From Bryobacterales bacterium (GTDB taxonomy: Bacteria > Acidobacteriota > Terriglobia > Bryobacterales > Bryobacteraceae), in contig PLRS01000141.1 of the NCBI GenBank assembly GCA_003164035.1, positions 24,436 to 88,435 on the forward strand: a stretch of 64,000 nt of DNA. The letters run 5' to 3'. Positions within the stretch are counted from its first letter, which is position 1. The number at the start of each line of letters is the position of its first letter. Under the pieces are notes generated by a model. The model was given only the letters and a program-made list of their open reading frames with translations, was not told the DNA's origin and searched no databases. This document shows positions 34,216 through 42,869 of this stretch, piece after piece. The position numbers and the translations under genes are program-made.

Positions 34216-36459
34216 GTGACTTCCGAGCAACGGCAAGGAACGGTGAAGGTGGTTGTGGCCACCACCGTCATGCTGTCGTTCATCTCGTTCTGGCGCGCCG
34301 CCGCCATCGTACTCAGCGATCTGGCCTCGTCGGCTTACTACGTAGGCGGCATCGCGGAGCAGGCCATCGGCAAGGCGGCGCCGTGGTTCATCCTGGCCAT
34401 CATGCTGTTCTCCTACGCGGTGCGCGCCATCTACATCGAAAGCTGTTCGATGTTCGTGCGCGGGGGCGTGTACAAAGTGGTACACGAGGCCATGGGCGGG
34501 ACGCTGGCCAAGTTTTCGGTTTCGGCGCTGATGTTCGATTACGTGTTGACCGGCCCGATAAGCGCCGTCAGCGCGGGTCTGTACCTGGGCGGCCTGATCA
34601 ACGAAACCGCCGAACACCTGCATCTTCCGGGTCTGCACGTGCACCCGCCGTATTTCGCCGCGGTGTTCGCCGCCGTGGTGACGATTTATTTCTGGCGCAA
34701 GAACATCATCGGGATTCACGAATCGAGCGAAAAGGCGTTGCGCATCATGCAGATCACCACGGTGATGGTGGTGATACTGATCGCCTGGTGCCTGGTTACG
34801 ATCTTCACCCGCGGCTACCAACCCGTCCCGTTCCCCATCATGAAGAACATGCATTTTGCGCCGGACGCGCTGGGATGGCTGAAAGGGACGGTTGCGCCCA
34901 AGATCACGTTCATCGCCATCCTGGTCGGCCTGGGGCATTCGCTGCTGGCGATGAGCGGCGAGGAGAGCCTGGCGCAGGTGAATCGCGAAATCGCCTTTCC
35001 CAAGCTGAAAAACCTGGAGCGCGCCGGCTTCGTGATTTTCATCTACAGCATGGTGTTCACCTCGCTGGTTTCTTTCTTCGCGGTGATGCTCATTCCCGAC
35101 GCCGAGCGCCAGCACTTTCTGGATAACCTGATCGGGGGCCTGTCGATGTTCCTGGTCGGCCCGTTGCCGGCGCGGATGCTGTTTCATGGATTCGTGGTGC
35201 TGGTGGGGATGCTGATTCTGGCCGGCGCGGTGAATACGGCCATCATCGGGTCGAACGGCGTGCTGAACCGGGTGGCCGAGGACGGCGTGCTGCCCGACTG
35301 GTTTCGCCATCCCCATCACCGCTATGGAACCACTTCGCGGATCATCAACACCATCGTCATCCTGCAACTGGCGACGATCGCGATCAGCCGTGGCGACGTG
35401 AATATGCTGGGCGAGGCCTATGCCTTCGGCGTGGTGTGGAGCTTTGCCATGAAGGCGCTTTCGGTGCTGGTGCTGCGCTACAAGCAGCCCAGCGGGCGGG
35501 AATGGAAAGTGCCGCTGAATTTCCACGTGGGCAAGACGGAGCTGCCGGTGGGCTTGCTGCTGATCACGGTCGCCCTGTTCGCCCTGGCCATCATCAATGT
35601 GCTGACCAAAGAGGTAGCCACTATCTCCGGGGTGAGCTTCACCATCGTTTTTTTCATTGTCTTCGAGCTCTCCGATATCGCCAACCGCAAACGCAAAGCC
35701 GCCCATCCGGCGGAGCTGGAGAAATTTCGCCTCGACACCAAGGACGAGCTGAGCGCCGGCACCACCGGGGTGCGCACGGGCAATGTGGTGGTTGCCGTGC
35801 GCAATCCCAACCGGCTGCAGCATCTTTCCCGCATCCTGGCCAAGACCGACACGCGCAAGCAGGACATTGTGGTGCTGAGCGTGCGGCGGGTGACGCAGGC
35901 GGCCAGCGGCGAGCACCCACTCGACACCGACCAGATTTTCTCCGACGACGAAACCAACGTCTTCACCCACGTGGTGACGCTGGCGGAAAAAGCCGGCAAG
36001 CACGTGGAGCTGATGGTGGTACCGGGCTCGGACCCTTACGAAGCCGTGGTCCGCACGGCCGCGCGTCTGCAATCGTCGCGCATCGTCATGGGCCTGTCGC
36101 CGAAGCTCACCCCCTCCGAACAGGGCGCCCAGGTGGGACGATACTGGGAGCAATTGCCGGAGCCGCGGCCTTCGATTTCGCTCGAAATCGTGCTGGAGAA
36201 TCAGAAGGACGTGGTGTTCTTCAACCTGGGACCGCACCCGCCGCGTCTCTGGCCGGAAGACGTGGACCTGGCGCATCGGCTGTGGCTGGAGCTGAGCGGC
36301 ATGGGTCCGGGCTCGAAGCTGCACCACCGGGATATCATCGGGGTGGCGTTGCGCCGCATGAGCGACGAGTTGCACTCGGACCGCAAGCCCGAAGTGGTGG
36401 AGGACGTGCTAAAGGAAGTGTCCGGCGCCAACGGGCAGGCGACGGAGGGAAAAGCGTAG
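34216..36459 (+). CDS. APC-superfamily amino acid permease with C-terminal cytoplasmic domain
   Basis: A 747-residue inner-membrane protein. The first 480 residues hold about 12 hydrophobic segments (VVVATTVMLSFISFW; AAPWFILAIMLFSYAVRAIY; FDYVLTGPISAVSAGLYLGG; LVGLGHSLLAMSGEESLAQV), with the conserved glycine-rich and SGEE motifs of APC transporters. The last 230 residues form a soluble alpha/beta domain (VVAVRNPNRLQHLSRILAKT ... VELMVVPGSDPYEAVVRTA) that resembles a universal-stress-protein fold, probably regulatory. I chose GTG 34216 because homologous N-termini begin at the QGTVKVVVATT segment and GGAGA lies upstream; GTG 34135 is in frame and would add 27 basic residues. Substrate unknown. 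Confidence 0.85.
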   Translation: MTSEQRQGTVKVVVATTVMLSFISFWRAAAIVLSDLASSAYYVGGIAEQAIGKAAPWFILAIMLFSYAVRAIYIESCSMFVRGGVYKVVHEAMGGTLAKFSVSALMFDYVLTGPISAVSAGLYLGGLINETAEHLHLPGLHVHPPYFAAVFAAVVTIYFWRKNIIGIHESSEKALRIMQITTVMVVILIAWCLVTIFTRGYQPVPFPIMKNMHFAPDALGWLKGTVAPKITFIAILVGLGHSLLAMSGEESLAQVNREIAFPKLKNLERAGFVIFIYSMVFTSLVSFFAVMLIPDAERQHFLDNLIGGLSMFLVGPLPARMLFHGFVVLVGMLILAGAVNTAIIGSNGVLNRVAEDGVLPDWFRHPHHRYGTTSRIINTIVILQLATIAISRGDVNMLGEAYAFGVVWSFAMKALSVLVLRYKQPSGREWKVPLNFHVGKTELPVGLLLITVALFALAIINVLTKEVATISGVSFTIVFFIVFELSDIANRKRKAAHPAELEKFRLDTKDELSAGTTGVRTGNVVVAVRNPNRLQHLSRILAKTDTRKQDIVVLSVRRVTQAASGEHPLDTDQIFSDDETNVFTHVVTLAEKAGKHVELMVVPGSDPYEAVVRTAARLQSSRIVMGLSPKLTPSEQGAQVGRYWEQLPEPRPSISLEIVLENQKDVVFFNLGPHPPRLWPEDVDLAHRLWLELSGMGPGSKLHHRDIIGVALRRMSDELHSDRKPEVVEDVLKEVSGANGQATEGKA

Positions 36460-36475
36460 GAGCGGGTCCGTTGAG

Positions 36476-36771
36476 TCACGATGGAGGAGGGCTGGCAGCG
36501 CCGCAGCAGTTCTTGAACTTCTTGCCACTACGGACAGACAGTAGTCATTACCGCTGATCTTGGGCGGCAGACGGGGCTTGGCGGCGCTCGCCTTCTCGCT
36601 CAGCTTGTCGAGGAGCCATTCGACGTCCGATATGTCCTCGGGTTCGTCCTCTTCGATGCCCGCGATCACCTGCCAGCCGTGTTGGTTACAAAGGGCAACG
36701 ATGTTCTCCGCTTTTTCGGCGGAGCGTACCCGAACCACGGCGGGGTGCTTGTGAGTTCCTAGTTTTGCCAT
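36476..36771 (-). pseudogene. SEC-C metal-binding motif protein, frameshifted in the motif
   Basis: The N-terminal 85 residues (MAKLGTHKHPAVVRVRSAEK, IVALCNQHGWQVIAGIEEDE, PEDISDVEWLL) match a small family that ends in a zinc-binding SEC-C motif (C-x-C-G-S-G-K-K-x-K-x-C-C-G). In the starting frame the motif region reads DYCLSVVARSSRTAAA and translation runs on to 36409, overlapping the permease gene. Removing a one-base deletion near 36531-36537 restores SGKKFKNCCGAASPPPS and a stop at 36476. The gene is therefore a recent frameshift or a sequencing error; the zinc site is lost in the frame as read. Confidence 0.75.
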
Positions 36772-36893
36772 TTTCGCTTCCAGTTTAATTCGTCGCGCGG
36801 CATGAGGCGAATGACGGGACTAATAGTTTCCGGGTATTGTGCGGCCGTGCGTGGTTCGGGTAGCTTATTATAGATTGTCAGGAAATGATCCCT

Positions 36894-36930
36894 GCCGGCA
36901 ACCGCTCCCTTGCGGTCGTGGCTCGGTATC
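36894..36930. repeat. Interspersed palindromic repeat, single partial copy
   Basis: GCCGGCAACCGCTCCCTTGC followed by GGTCGTGGCTCGGTATC matches the core of the family at 18802, 26916 and 40937. It lies just upstream of the DUF3179 gene (ATG 36949). Confidence 0.75.
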
Positions 36931-36948
36931 GGACGTTGGGAGTTTAAG

Positions 36949-38163
36949 ATGACCGTTTCCGGCCGCATTCGATGGATTCCCGTATTGCTTGGCTGCCTGG
37001 GTGTGTCTCTGATCCTGGTTATCTATCCGATCTATGTGATCCGGCCATTCCGGGCGCAGGGAGCGAGGGAACTGGCGGTGGCGCTGATGATTAGCCGCTT
37101 TCGGCCGGGGCTTACGGTGATCTCGGCGCTGGCGGCGGTCTGGGCTGCAATTCGGTATCGCGGGCGCTGGTGGCGGCGGACACTGGCAGCGGCGGGCGCG
37201 GTCTTGGTGTGCGCGCTGGCGGCGCTGGCGCGGGTAAACGTGTACGAGCTGATGTTCCACCCGGACGACCATCCGGCCTTCGCCGCGGCGAGTGAAGCGA
37301 AGCTCGATAAGGATGACAAGCTGATCGTGGTGAACGTCCGCGGCAGCGCGCGTGCGTACCCGATCCGCACCATGGGTTACCACCATGTCATTAATGACGT
37401 GGTCGGAGGGACGGCTCTCGCGGCGACCTATTGAACGCTCTGTCACACCGGTCTGGTGTGGACGAGAGATGTGGACGGGCTGCGGCTGACGTTTCACCTG
37501 GCCGGCATCAATAACCAGAATTTTCTGATGCGCGACGACCAGACGGGGACCTATTGGCAGCAGATCAGCGGACTGGCTATTTCGGGCCCGCTGAAAGGGC
37601 GGCAACTCACACTGGTTCACTCCGATGAGCTGACCTTCGCGACGTGGAAAGCGGAGGAGCCGGAAGGCACGGTGCTGCGGGACGTGGCCAGGTACGCCCC
37701 CCAATACGAGAAGAAAGATTGGGACGTGCGCATGAAGCGGGCGCCGGTGGTCATCCAGTTTCCGGAAGCGGGCATGAAGGCGCGCGAGCTGCTGCTGGGC
37801 ATCCAGGCTTTCGGCGCCAGCCGGGCGTTTCTCTACGACCGGGTGATTCAGGAGAAGCTGGTGAAGGACCACGTGGGGGCCGAGCCGGTGCTGCTGGTGG
37901 TGGGCGGGGACGGGGAATCGGTGAGAGGTTTCCGCGACCGAATCCCCGGTGTGGATGGTGCACCGGATTTCTACCGCATGACCGCGAACACGGCCGGCAC
38001 GCTGCTGATGGATGCGGCAACCGGCAGCGAGTGGAGCTTCCAGGGGTGCGCCGTGTCGGGGAAAGCGAAGGGCATTTGCCTGGAACCTGTCCCCATGCTC
38101 AAAGACTATTGGTTCGACTGGCGGAACTATAATCCCAAGACGACGATTTGGGGGAAAAGATAG
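36949..38163 (+). CDS. DUF3179 membrane protein, probable selenoprotein (in-frame TGA = Sec162)
   Basis: Read through TGA 37432-37434, the frame gives 404 residues. Residues about 8-95 hold three transmembrane helices (WIPVLLGCLGVSLILVIYPI; LTVISALAAVWAAI; TLAAAGAVLVCALAALA). The DUF3179 domain follows (ARAYPIRTMGYHHVINDVVG, then ATY-[TGA]-TLCHTGLVW, LTFHLAGINNQNFLMRDDQT, YWQQISGLAISGPL). In the family the TGA position is the first Cys of TYCxLC, so the product carries a U-x-x-C redox-type pair outside the membrane. A fitting SECIS hairpin follows. Sequence similarity to the family continues without a break across the TGA, and codon use is unchanged. ATG 36949 has GGGAG 6 bases upstream. The function of DUF3179 is unknown; a secreted thiol/selenol redox role is inference. 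A plain nonsense mutation is the alternative. Confidence 0.85.
37435..37468 (+). promoter_or_regulatory. Bacterial SECIS-like stem-loop directly after the in-frame TGA
   Basis: CTCT-GTC-ACACC (37438-37449) pairs with GGTGT-GAC-AGAG (37455-37468, reading around two single-G bulges), 12 bp in all. The apical loop GGUCU is at 37450-37454, 16-20 bases after the TGA. The E. coli fdhF SECIS has the same loop at 19-23 bases. Confidence 0.75.
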
Positions 38164-38174
38164 ACATTTCGGGC

Positions 38175-40079
38175 TCACCGCTGAAACGCCACGAATCGGC
38201 CAATGGCGGTGCTTTTGGGAAATCCCCGGTACAAGCTAAGGCGTTTGGCGTCGCCGGCGCAGTCCAGGCAAATTACGGCGCAGGGGGCGGCGGGCACGGG
38301 AGGTGGGTAGCGGCGGGTGAGGTTGGACACGCCGGTGTGGAGGAAGCGGATTTCGGGGTGGCGCTCGCGGAGCAGGGCCTGCAATGGGTACTCGAGGGTG
38401 AGGTTCGAGATGTCGATGCCCAGGACGGCGCAGCCGGAGCGCTCGAGGAGCGAAACCACGCCGAAATACGACGCCTGGTTGCGCCAGGAACCCATATCGG
38501 CGAAGTACTCGCGGTCGCGATCGGCGTGGAGGACGCTGGCGGGGCCGCTCCAGGGGCGCACCCAATTTTCGAACAGGGCCGGGCGCGCGTTGTTGAGCAG
38601 AAACAGCGCCAGCAGGATCGACAGGGGCGCGCGCCAGCGGCCGAATACCGCACCCATGAGCGGGGCGGAGGCCAGCAGCAGCGGCAGGAACAGGCGCGCC
38701 AGAAACGGTTGCCACTTCAGATACGCGCAGAAGGCGAGGAAGCCAAATGCCAGCGCTGCGGTATACCAAAGCCAGGCCGCGTTGCGCCTGTGAATGGCTA
38801 CCAGCGCCGCCAGGGCGAGCAGCAGCAATTGCCAGCGGTTGGGGGCGTTGGCTTCGTGGTTGGCATTGACGGGGGGAGCGAATTCGGCCCATGGCCAGGT
38901 GGTGGCGGGATCGTTCCAATCGATGTGCAGCTTTTTGTGCACAGCGACGACGAAGCGATAGACGCCTTGATTCCAGCGCGGGCTGCGGGCGCCGAGTTGC
39001 TCGGAGAGATTGCGCAGGGCGCCGGAGACCAGCGGCTTCCAACCGAGCTTATCGTTGCGCCAGCGGAAGGCGCCATCGGCTTGGGCGGAATCGAACCCCA
39101 GCGGCCAGCCGCTCAGCCGCCAGTTGCGCACGAAGAGCGGGGCATTGATGGCGAGGGCGCAGGCGAGGGCGATGGCGGGGCAAGCGAGCACGTGGGGCGG
39201 GCGCCAATCGCGCATGTTGCGCCACACCCGAGGCATGGCGCGCGCCGCGGCCCGCGCGCCCGCCCACCATGCCACGGCTACCAGGGCGGGGGCAAACAGA
39301 TAGGCCGTAGCCTTGGTATCGAGCGCCAGCCCGAGGGCACAGCCCAAGCAGACGGCATCCCACTTCCAGCGCGCCGCGCCGGTGCGGCTGGCGAAATAAA
39401 CGGCCGCCACCAGCCACATGGCGCAGACGAGATCGTTCTTGGCGCCGGAAGAAGCCAGGATGCCGGCCGGCAGCGTTGCCGCAACCAGCGCCGCCAGCGC
39501 CTGGCCGCGGGCGCCGGCGCCTAACTCGCCCGCCACCAGCGACACGCCGACCATAGCGCCCAGCGATGCCGACCACTGCACCAGGTTGACGAACCAATCC
39601 CCGCCGGCCAGCAAATAGGCATGCAGCATGAGGTACTCGGCCGTGGGCTGGAGCATGATCTGGTTCAGGAAGGGAGTGGGGAAAAAACGCACGCTGGATT
39701 GTTCCGCCCAATAGACGACGCGGGGCAAGTGGTAGGCCATGGCGTCGGTGCTGTTGGGCGGGCTGAGCAGCGCGATGAGGCCGGTGAATACGGCGACGGT
39801 GATGCATCCGGCGAGGCATACGATGACGACCGGGTCCGGCTTCAGGCGGGGGAGGGGGACGGAGCGGCGGCGCAGGAAGGCGGCAACCGCGACCAGGAGC
39901 CACGCCGCGGCCAGGGCGAACCGGGTGACCGCGCCGGCCAGGCTCAGCAGCTCCACCATGGCCCAGGCCGCCCCGCCGAACATCACCGCCGCGCGCAGAA
40001 AGCGGTCTCGCCAGCCTTCGCTTTCCACCGCCAGGAACAGGGCGGCGAGAGCCAGGGGCAGGAGCAGGATCAGGACCAT
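38175..40079 (-). CDS. GT-C (PMT/ArnT-like) multi-pass membrane glycosyltransferase-like protein
   Basis: A 634-residue protein with about 12 hydrophobic helices. After the first helices, the segment PPNSTDAMAYHLPRVVYWAE has the acidic residue and YH pair characteristic of the first outer loop of GT-C enzymes, which use polyprenyl-phosphate sugars. LNQIMLQPTAEYLMLHAYLL follows. The C-terminal 120 residues are extracytoplasmic (YFADMGSWRNQASYFGVVSL). The substrate is unknown. It is read opposite the DUF3179 gene, converging with 11 bp between stops. The ATG at 40079 lacks a good ribosome-binding site. It could glycosylate lipids or proteins of the envelope. Confidence 0.75.
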   Translation of the reverse strand: MVLILLLPLALAALFLAVESEGWRDRFLRAAVMFGGAAWAMVELLSLAGAVTRFALAAAWLLVAVAAFLRRRSVPLPRLKPDPVVIVCLAGCITVAVFTGLIALLSPPNSTDAMAYHLPRVVYWAEQSSVRFFPTPFLNQIMLQPTAEYLMLHAYLLAGGDWFVNLVQWSASLGAMVGVSLVAGELGAGARGQALAALVAATLPAGILASSGAKNDLVCAMWLVAAVYFASRTGAARWKWDAVCLGCALGLALDTKATAYLFAPALVAVAWWAGARAAARAMPRVWRNMRDWRPPHVLACPAIALACALAINAPLFVRNWRLSGWPLGFDSAQADGAFRWRNDKLGWKPLVSGALRNLSEQLGARSPRWNQGVYRFVVAVHKKLHIDWNDPATTWPWAEFAPPVNANHEANAPNRWQLLLLALAALVAIHRRNAAWLWYTAALAFGFLAFCAYLKWQPFLARLFLPLLLASAPLMGAVFGRWRAPLSILLALFLLNNARPALFENWVRPWSGPASVLHADRDREYFADMGSWRNQASYFGVVSLLERSGCAVLGIDISNLTLEYPLQALLRERHPEIRFLHTGVSNLTRRYPPPVPAAPCAVICLDCAGDAKRLSLYRGFPKSTAIGRFVAFQR

Positions 40080-40091
40080 GGAGAGCTGATT

Positions 40092-40571
40092 TTAGCAACC
40101 GGCCGGTGGATGGCCACCATTGCTCCTTCGCCTGCTTCGGGCCGGGAGCCGCAATCGCTGGAAGGGGTTCTCGACTGCAATCCCGAAATACTTCTGGCCT
40201 CCGTTCAGGTCCTCAGACCAGATCCGTCCGCAACCGCCGCGTTCGGCGGCCGCCACAATCATGCCGTCGTGGAAGTGGAGGCCGTATTCGGCGCGAACAT
40301 CCACCGCGCGCCGGACTACGTCGCCATCGGGGACAACCATGCCAATTGGACCGAGCGCGTCGAGCACGGCCGCCACATCCTCGGGCCGCGCGGCAGGCTC
40401 CATCTTGTGCAGGAGGGTGGCCGCAAACTCCGCCAGCACCTGGGTCGACACCAGGATATCTCCCGCCAGAGCCTTCCTGACCAGGTCCTGCGCGATGCGC
40501 CCCTTGCGTGAATCGCCCGCGTCGTAGGCGTAAACGAGCACATTCGTGTCGAGGAATTCAGGAGCGGGCAT
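40092..40571 (-). CDS. PIN-domain toxin (VapC-like)
   Basis: A 159-residue PIN-fold ribonuclease: FLDTNVLVYAYD (first acidic residue Asp8) near the start, QVLAEF with the second acidic residue, and HDGMIVAAAERGGCGRIWSEDL containing the last acidic residues. Together they form the metal-binding site that cleaves RNA. The gene overlaps the end of the antitoxin gene by 14 bp (start ATG 40571, antitoxin stop at 40558), which is typical of toxin-antitoxin operons. In-frame GTG 40583 is an alternative start. Confidence 0.88.
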   Translation of the reverse strand: MPAPEFLDTNVLVYAYDAGDSRKGRIAQDLVRKALAGDILVSTQVLAEFAATLLHKMEPAARPEDVAAVLDALGPIGMVVPDGDVVRRAVDVRAEYGLHFHDGMIVAAAERGGCGRIWSEDLNGGQKYFGIAVENPFQRLRLPARSRRRSNGGHPPAGC

Positions 40572-40797
40572 AGAGGTCCGCACGTTTCCAGGTTCGCTTG
40601 CCCACCTTGAACCGGAAGCGCTCGAAGCTGCGTTCCAGTGCGGCGCGCTCCCGCCGTCTGCGGCCCGATACGGCGTCCTCGGCGGCGAGTTTTTCCAGGT
40701 GATCGCGAACTAAGCCCGTCAGGGTGGTGTCCCGCTCGACGGCGATCTTCCGCACTTTCTTGATAAGTTCATCGTCGAGAGAAAGTGTGACGTTCAT
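40558..40797 (-). CDS. Ribbon-helix-helix antitoxin (VapB-like)
   Basis: A 79-residue protein beginning MNVTLSLDDELIKKVRKIAV, the strand-helix-helix start of ribbon-helix-helix antitoxins. ERDTTLTGLVRDHLEKL is the second helix. The C-terminal part (ERSFERFRFKVGKRTWKRAD) is basic and should bind and mask the PIN toxin encoded downstream. It probably represses its own operon as a dimer. The start at 40797 has a weak GGGGAC ribosome-binding site; no other start fits the ribbon strand. Confidence 0.85.
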   Translation of the reverse strand: MNVTLSLDDELIKKVRKIAVERDTTLTGLVRDHLEKLAAEDAVSGRRRRERAALERSFERFRFKVGKRTWKRADLYARS

Positions 40798-40936
40798 GTC
40801 CCCATAGTAAGGGAAACCCATAACCCGTGCACGGGCCCGGTTTCCGCAATTGCCGGCGGCGCGGCCTTTCGCTTTTCATCGCAATATCCCGTCTGCGACT
40901 TAGTACACAGTTTCGGAAGATCGGTATCGTATTCGA

Positions 40937-41061
40937 GGGCAACCGCTCCCTCACGGTCGCATCTCGGTAAGTGACAGCAATCACGCGGTGTCCGTTGCCG
41001 CGACCGTCAGGGAGCGGTTGCCGCGCTGAAACCGCGAAATCCCCGGATCGGTTAAGCACCC
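40937..41061. repeat. Interspersed palindromic repeat, inverted pair
   Basis: The left arm GGCAACCGCTCCCTCACGGT (from 40938) faces the right arm ACCGTCAGGGAGCGGTTGCC near 41003-41022, continuing to CCGGATCGGTTAAGCACCC ending at 41061. The right half matches the left half of the 18802 element base for base at many positions. The left outer end is truncated. Confidence 0.82.
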
Positions 41062-41102
41062 AGCCGCGCCGCGCGTGGAGTTGGGATTGCACCGATCCAG
41101 AT

Positions 41103-41522
41103 TCAGCTCTCCAGCTTGATCGCCACCAGTCGCTTAATAGCCGCTATGTCCTTCGGTCCGCCGACCTCCAGCCTGACCGCCGTACCCTCGGCGTAGCGTT
41201 TTGCTTCGTCGATAAGCCGCACCACGGCCTTAGGCAGCTTGCTCTCCCGTGCCGTCCGAACCGCCCTGTCGCCGAGCGCGAATGACGCCATAAAGCTGGC
41301 GCGGCCCGGCGACAGGTATACAATGTTGCGCTCGCCCCGTTTCAGCCGAAGCGACCATCCGGCTTTGCGCGAATAGGAGTTCCACTCCCACGTCACGAGA
41401 TCGAATTCCTCCGCCAGTTCGGCCAGCAGCCGGTCCCAGACCGCCTTTAAGGGACCCAACTGCGCCGCCAGTTCATTTTCGGTGGGCTTCTCGGGTTTGC
41501 CGATGAACGCGTTCACTACCAT
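41103..41522 (-). CDS. DUF3788 family protein
   Basis: A 139-residue soluble protein: VWDRLLAELAEEFDLVTWEW, then NSYSRKAGWSLRLKRGERNI and VYLSPGRASFMASFALGDRA. The yGWsLRxKrxxRxxxYLxP pattern is that of DUF3788, a small fold of unknown function often seen in bacterial stress or accessory regions. Length is normal. The start ATG 41522 lacks an obvious ribosome-binding site. It stands alone between a palindromic repeat and the RND efflux genes, on the opposite strand from the latter. It shows no signal peptide. Confidence 0.82.
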   Translation of the reverse strand: MVVNAFIGKPEKPTENELAAQLGPLKAVWDRLLAELAEEFDLVTWEWNSYSRKAGWSLRLKRGERNIVYLSPGRASFMASFALGDRAVRTARESKLPKAVVRLIDEAKRYAEGTAVRLEVGGPKDIAAIKRLVAIKLES

Positions 41523-41647
41523 ACGGCAACCAATGTATCTCCAGAACCCTGCGCGTGCGGCATCCCCATGCAGGTTTCAAACCGGGGCTCACCGATCCGG
41601 TCCCGATCCGTCTGTTACACTTTGATGGGGTGAGCCACGTTTCGTGT

Positions 41648-42847
41648 ATGAAGGCAACGTCCGCGCTGCTGATTGTCATTGTGCTGACCGGAGTTAGTTG
41701 CCGGCAGCAGCCGGCTCCGGCGGCGTTCGGGCCGTCGGCGGTTCCGGTGTCGGTAGCGCCGGTGACGCAGGAATCGGTGCCGACCGATCTGCAGGTCGTA
41801 GGCACGGTGGAGGCTTCTGCCATCGTGCAGATCAAGTCGCAGGTCGCCGGCGAGCTGACCAAGGTCTATTTCACCGAAGGGACCACTGTCAAACAAGGCG
41901 ATCCGCTGTTCGACATCGACGAGCGTCCTTACCAGGACGCGCTGCGGCAGGCCGAAGCCGCCGTGGAGCGGGACCGCGCCCAGATTGCGCAGGCTGAGGC
42001 GATGCTTGACCGCGACCGCGCGCAGGCCGGTTTTGCGGAAGGCGACGCCGCCCGCCAGGCGGAATTGAACAAGGCCGGGCTAACCCCGCACTCCACCTTC
42101 GACCAGGCGCAGGCCACCGCCACTCAATCGCGCGCTTCCAATCGCGCCGATGAAGCCTCCATCGAAACCTCTAAAGCCGCGCTCGCGTCCGATCAGGCCG
42201 CCGTCGAAACCGCCAAATTGAACCTGAGTTTCTGCCGGATTAGCGCCCCGCTCGCCGGGCGCACCGGCAATCTCCTGGTTCATCCCGGCAACCTGGTCAA
42301 GGTCAACGACGTGGCGCTGGTAGTGATTCACCGGATCGAACCGATCTTCGTGGACTTCAGCGTACCGGAGGAGCACCTGAACGCTATCCGCCGGCTCAAC
42401 GCCAGCCATCCGCTGCCGGTGAAGGTCCAGCCGCGAGACGGTCCGCCCGGGGCGGCCACCGGCGCTCTTTCGGTGATCGATAACACGGTGGATTCCACCA
42501 CCGGAGCGATCCACCTGAAAGCCACTTTCGCCAACGCCGACGGTCTGCTCTGGCCGGGGCAATTCGTGAACGTCACGCTTACCCTCGATACCCGGCGCGA
42601 CGCCGCCCTGGTGCCCTCCGAGGCGGTGCAGTCCGGGCAGACGGGGTCGTTCGTGTACGCCGTGAAAAACGACAAGACGGTGGAAATCCGCCCGGTGGTG
42701 ACGGGCCGGGCGTTCGAAAACAAAATGGTGATCGAAAAAGGCGTGGCGCCGGGCGATACGGTCGTAACCGACGGGCAGATGCGGTTGTACCCGGGCGCGA
42801 AGATTATCGCCGTTGGCGCCCCCAAGCCGGCCACGCAGGCCCAATGA
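41648..42847 (+). CDS. RND efflux periplasmic adaptor, HlyD/MdtA type
   Basis: A 399-residue membrane-fusion protein. The signal is lipoprotein-like (ALLIVIVLTGVSCRQQ, a weak lipobox with Cys about 17 residues from the start). Then come the barrel-sandwich parts: VQIKSQVAGELTKVYFTEGT, the coiled-coil hairpin (about residues 95-185, Ala/Gln/Arg-rich) and CRISAPLAGRTGNLLVHPGN. The beta-barrel and MP domains end in TDGQMRLYPGAKI. It bridges the pump encoded downstream to an outer-membrane channel. The pump gene starts 22 bp later. No TolC-type gene follows. Confidence 0.92.
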   Translation: MKATSALLIVIVLTGVSCRQQPAPAAFGPSAVPVSVAPVTQESVPTDLQVVGTVEASAIVQIKSQVAGELTKVYFTEGTTVKQGDPLFDIDERPYQDALRQAEAAVERDRAQIAQAEAMLDRDRAQAGFAEGDAARQAELNKAGLTPHSTFDQAQATATQSRASNRADEASIETSKAALASDQAAVETAKLNLSFCRISAPLAGRTGNLLVHPGNLVKVNDVALVVIHRIEPIFVDFSVPEEHLNAIRRLNASHPLPVKVQPRDGPPGAATGALSVIDNTVDSTTGAIHLKATFANADGLLWPGQFVNVTLTLDTRRDAALVPSEAVQSGQTGSFVYAVKNDKTVEIRPVVTGRAFENKMVIEKGVAPGDTVVTDGQMRLYPGAKIIAVGAPKPATQAQ

Positions 42848-42869
42848 CGGCCATCCCGATGGTGCCACG

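Noticed and set aside
37432..37434. Simple nonsense mutation in the DUF3179 gene
   Set aside because: Considered and ranked lower: the TGA is exactly at the conserved Cys, the second half is undecayed, and a matching SECIS hairpin follows. It remains the main alternative.
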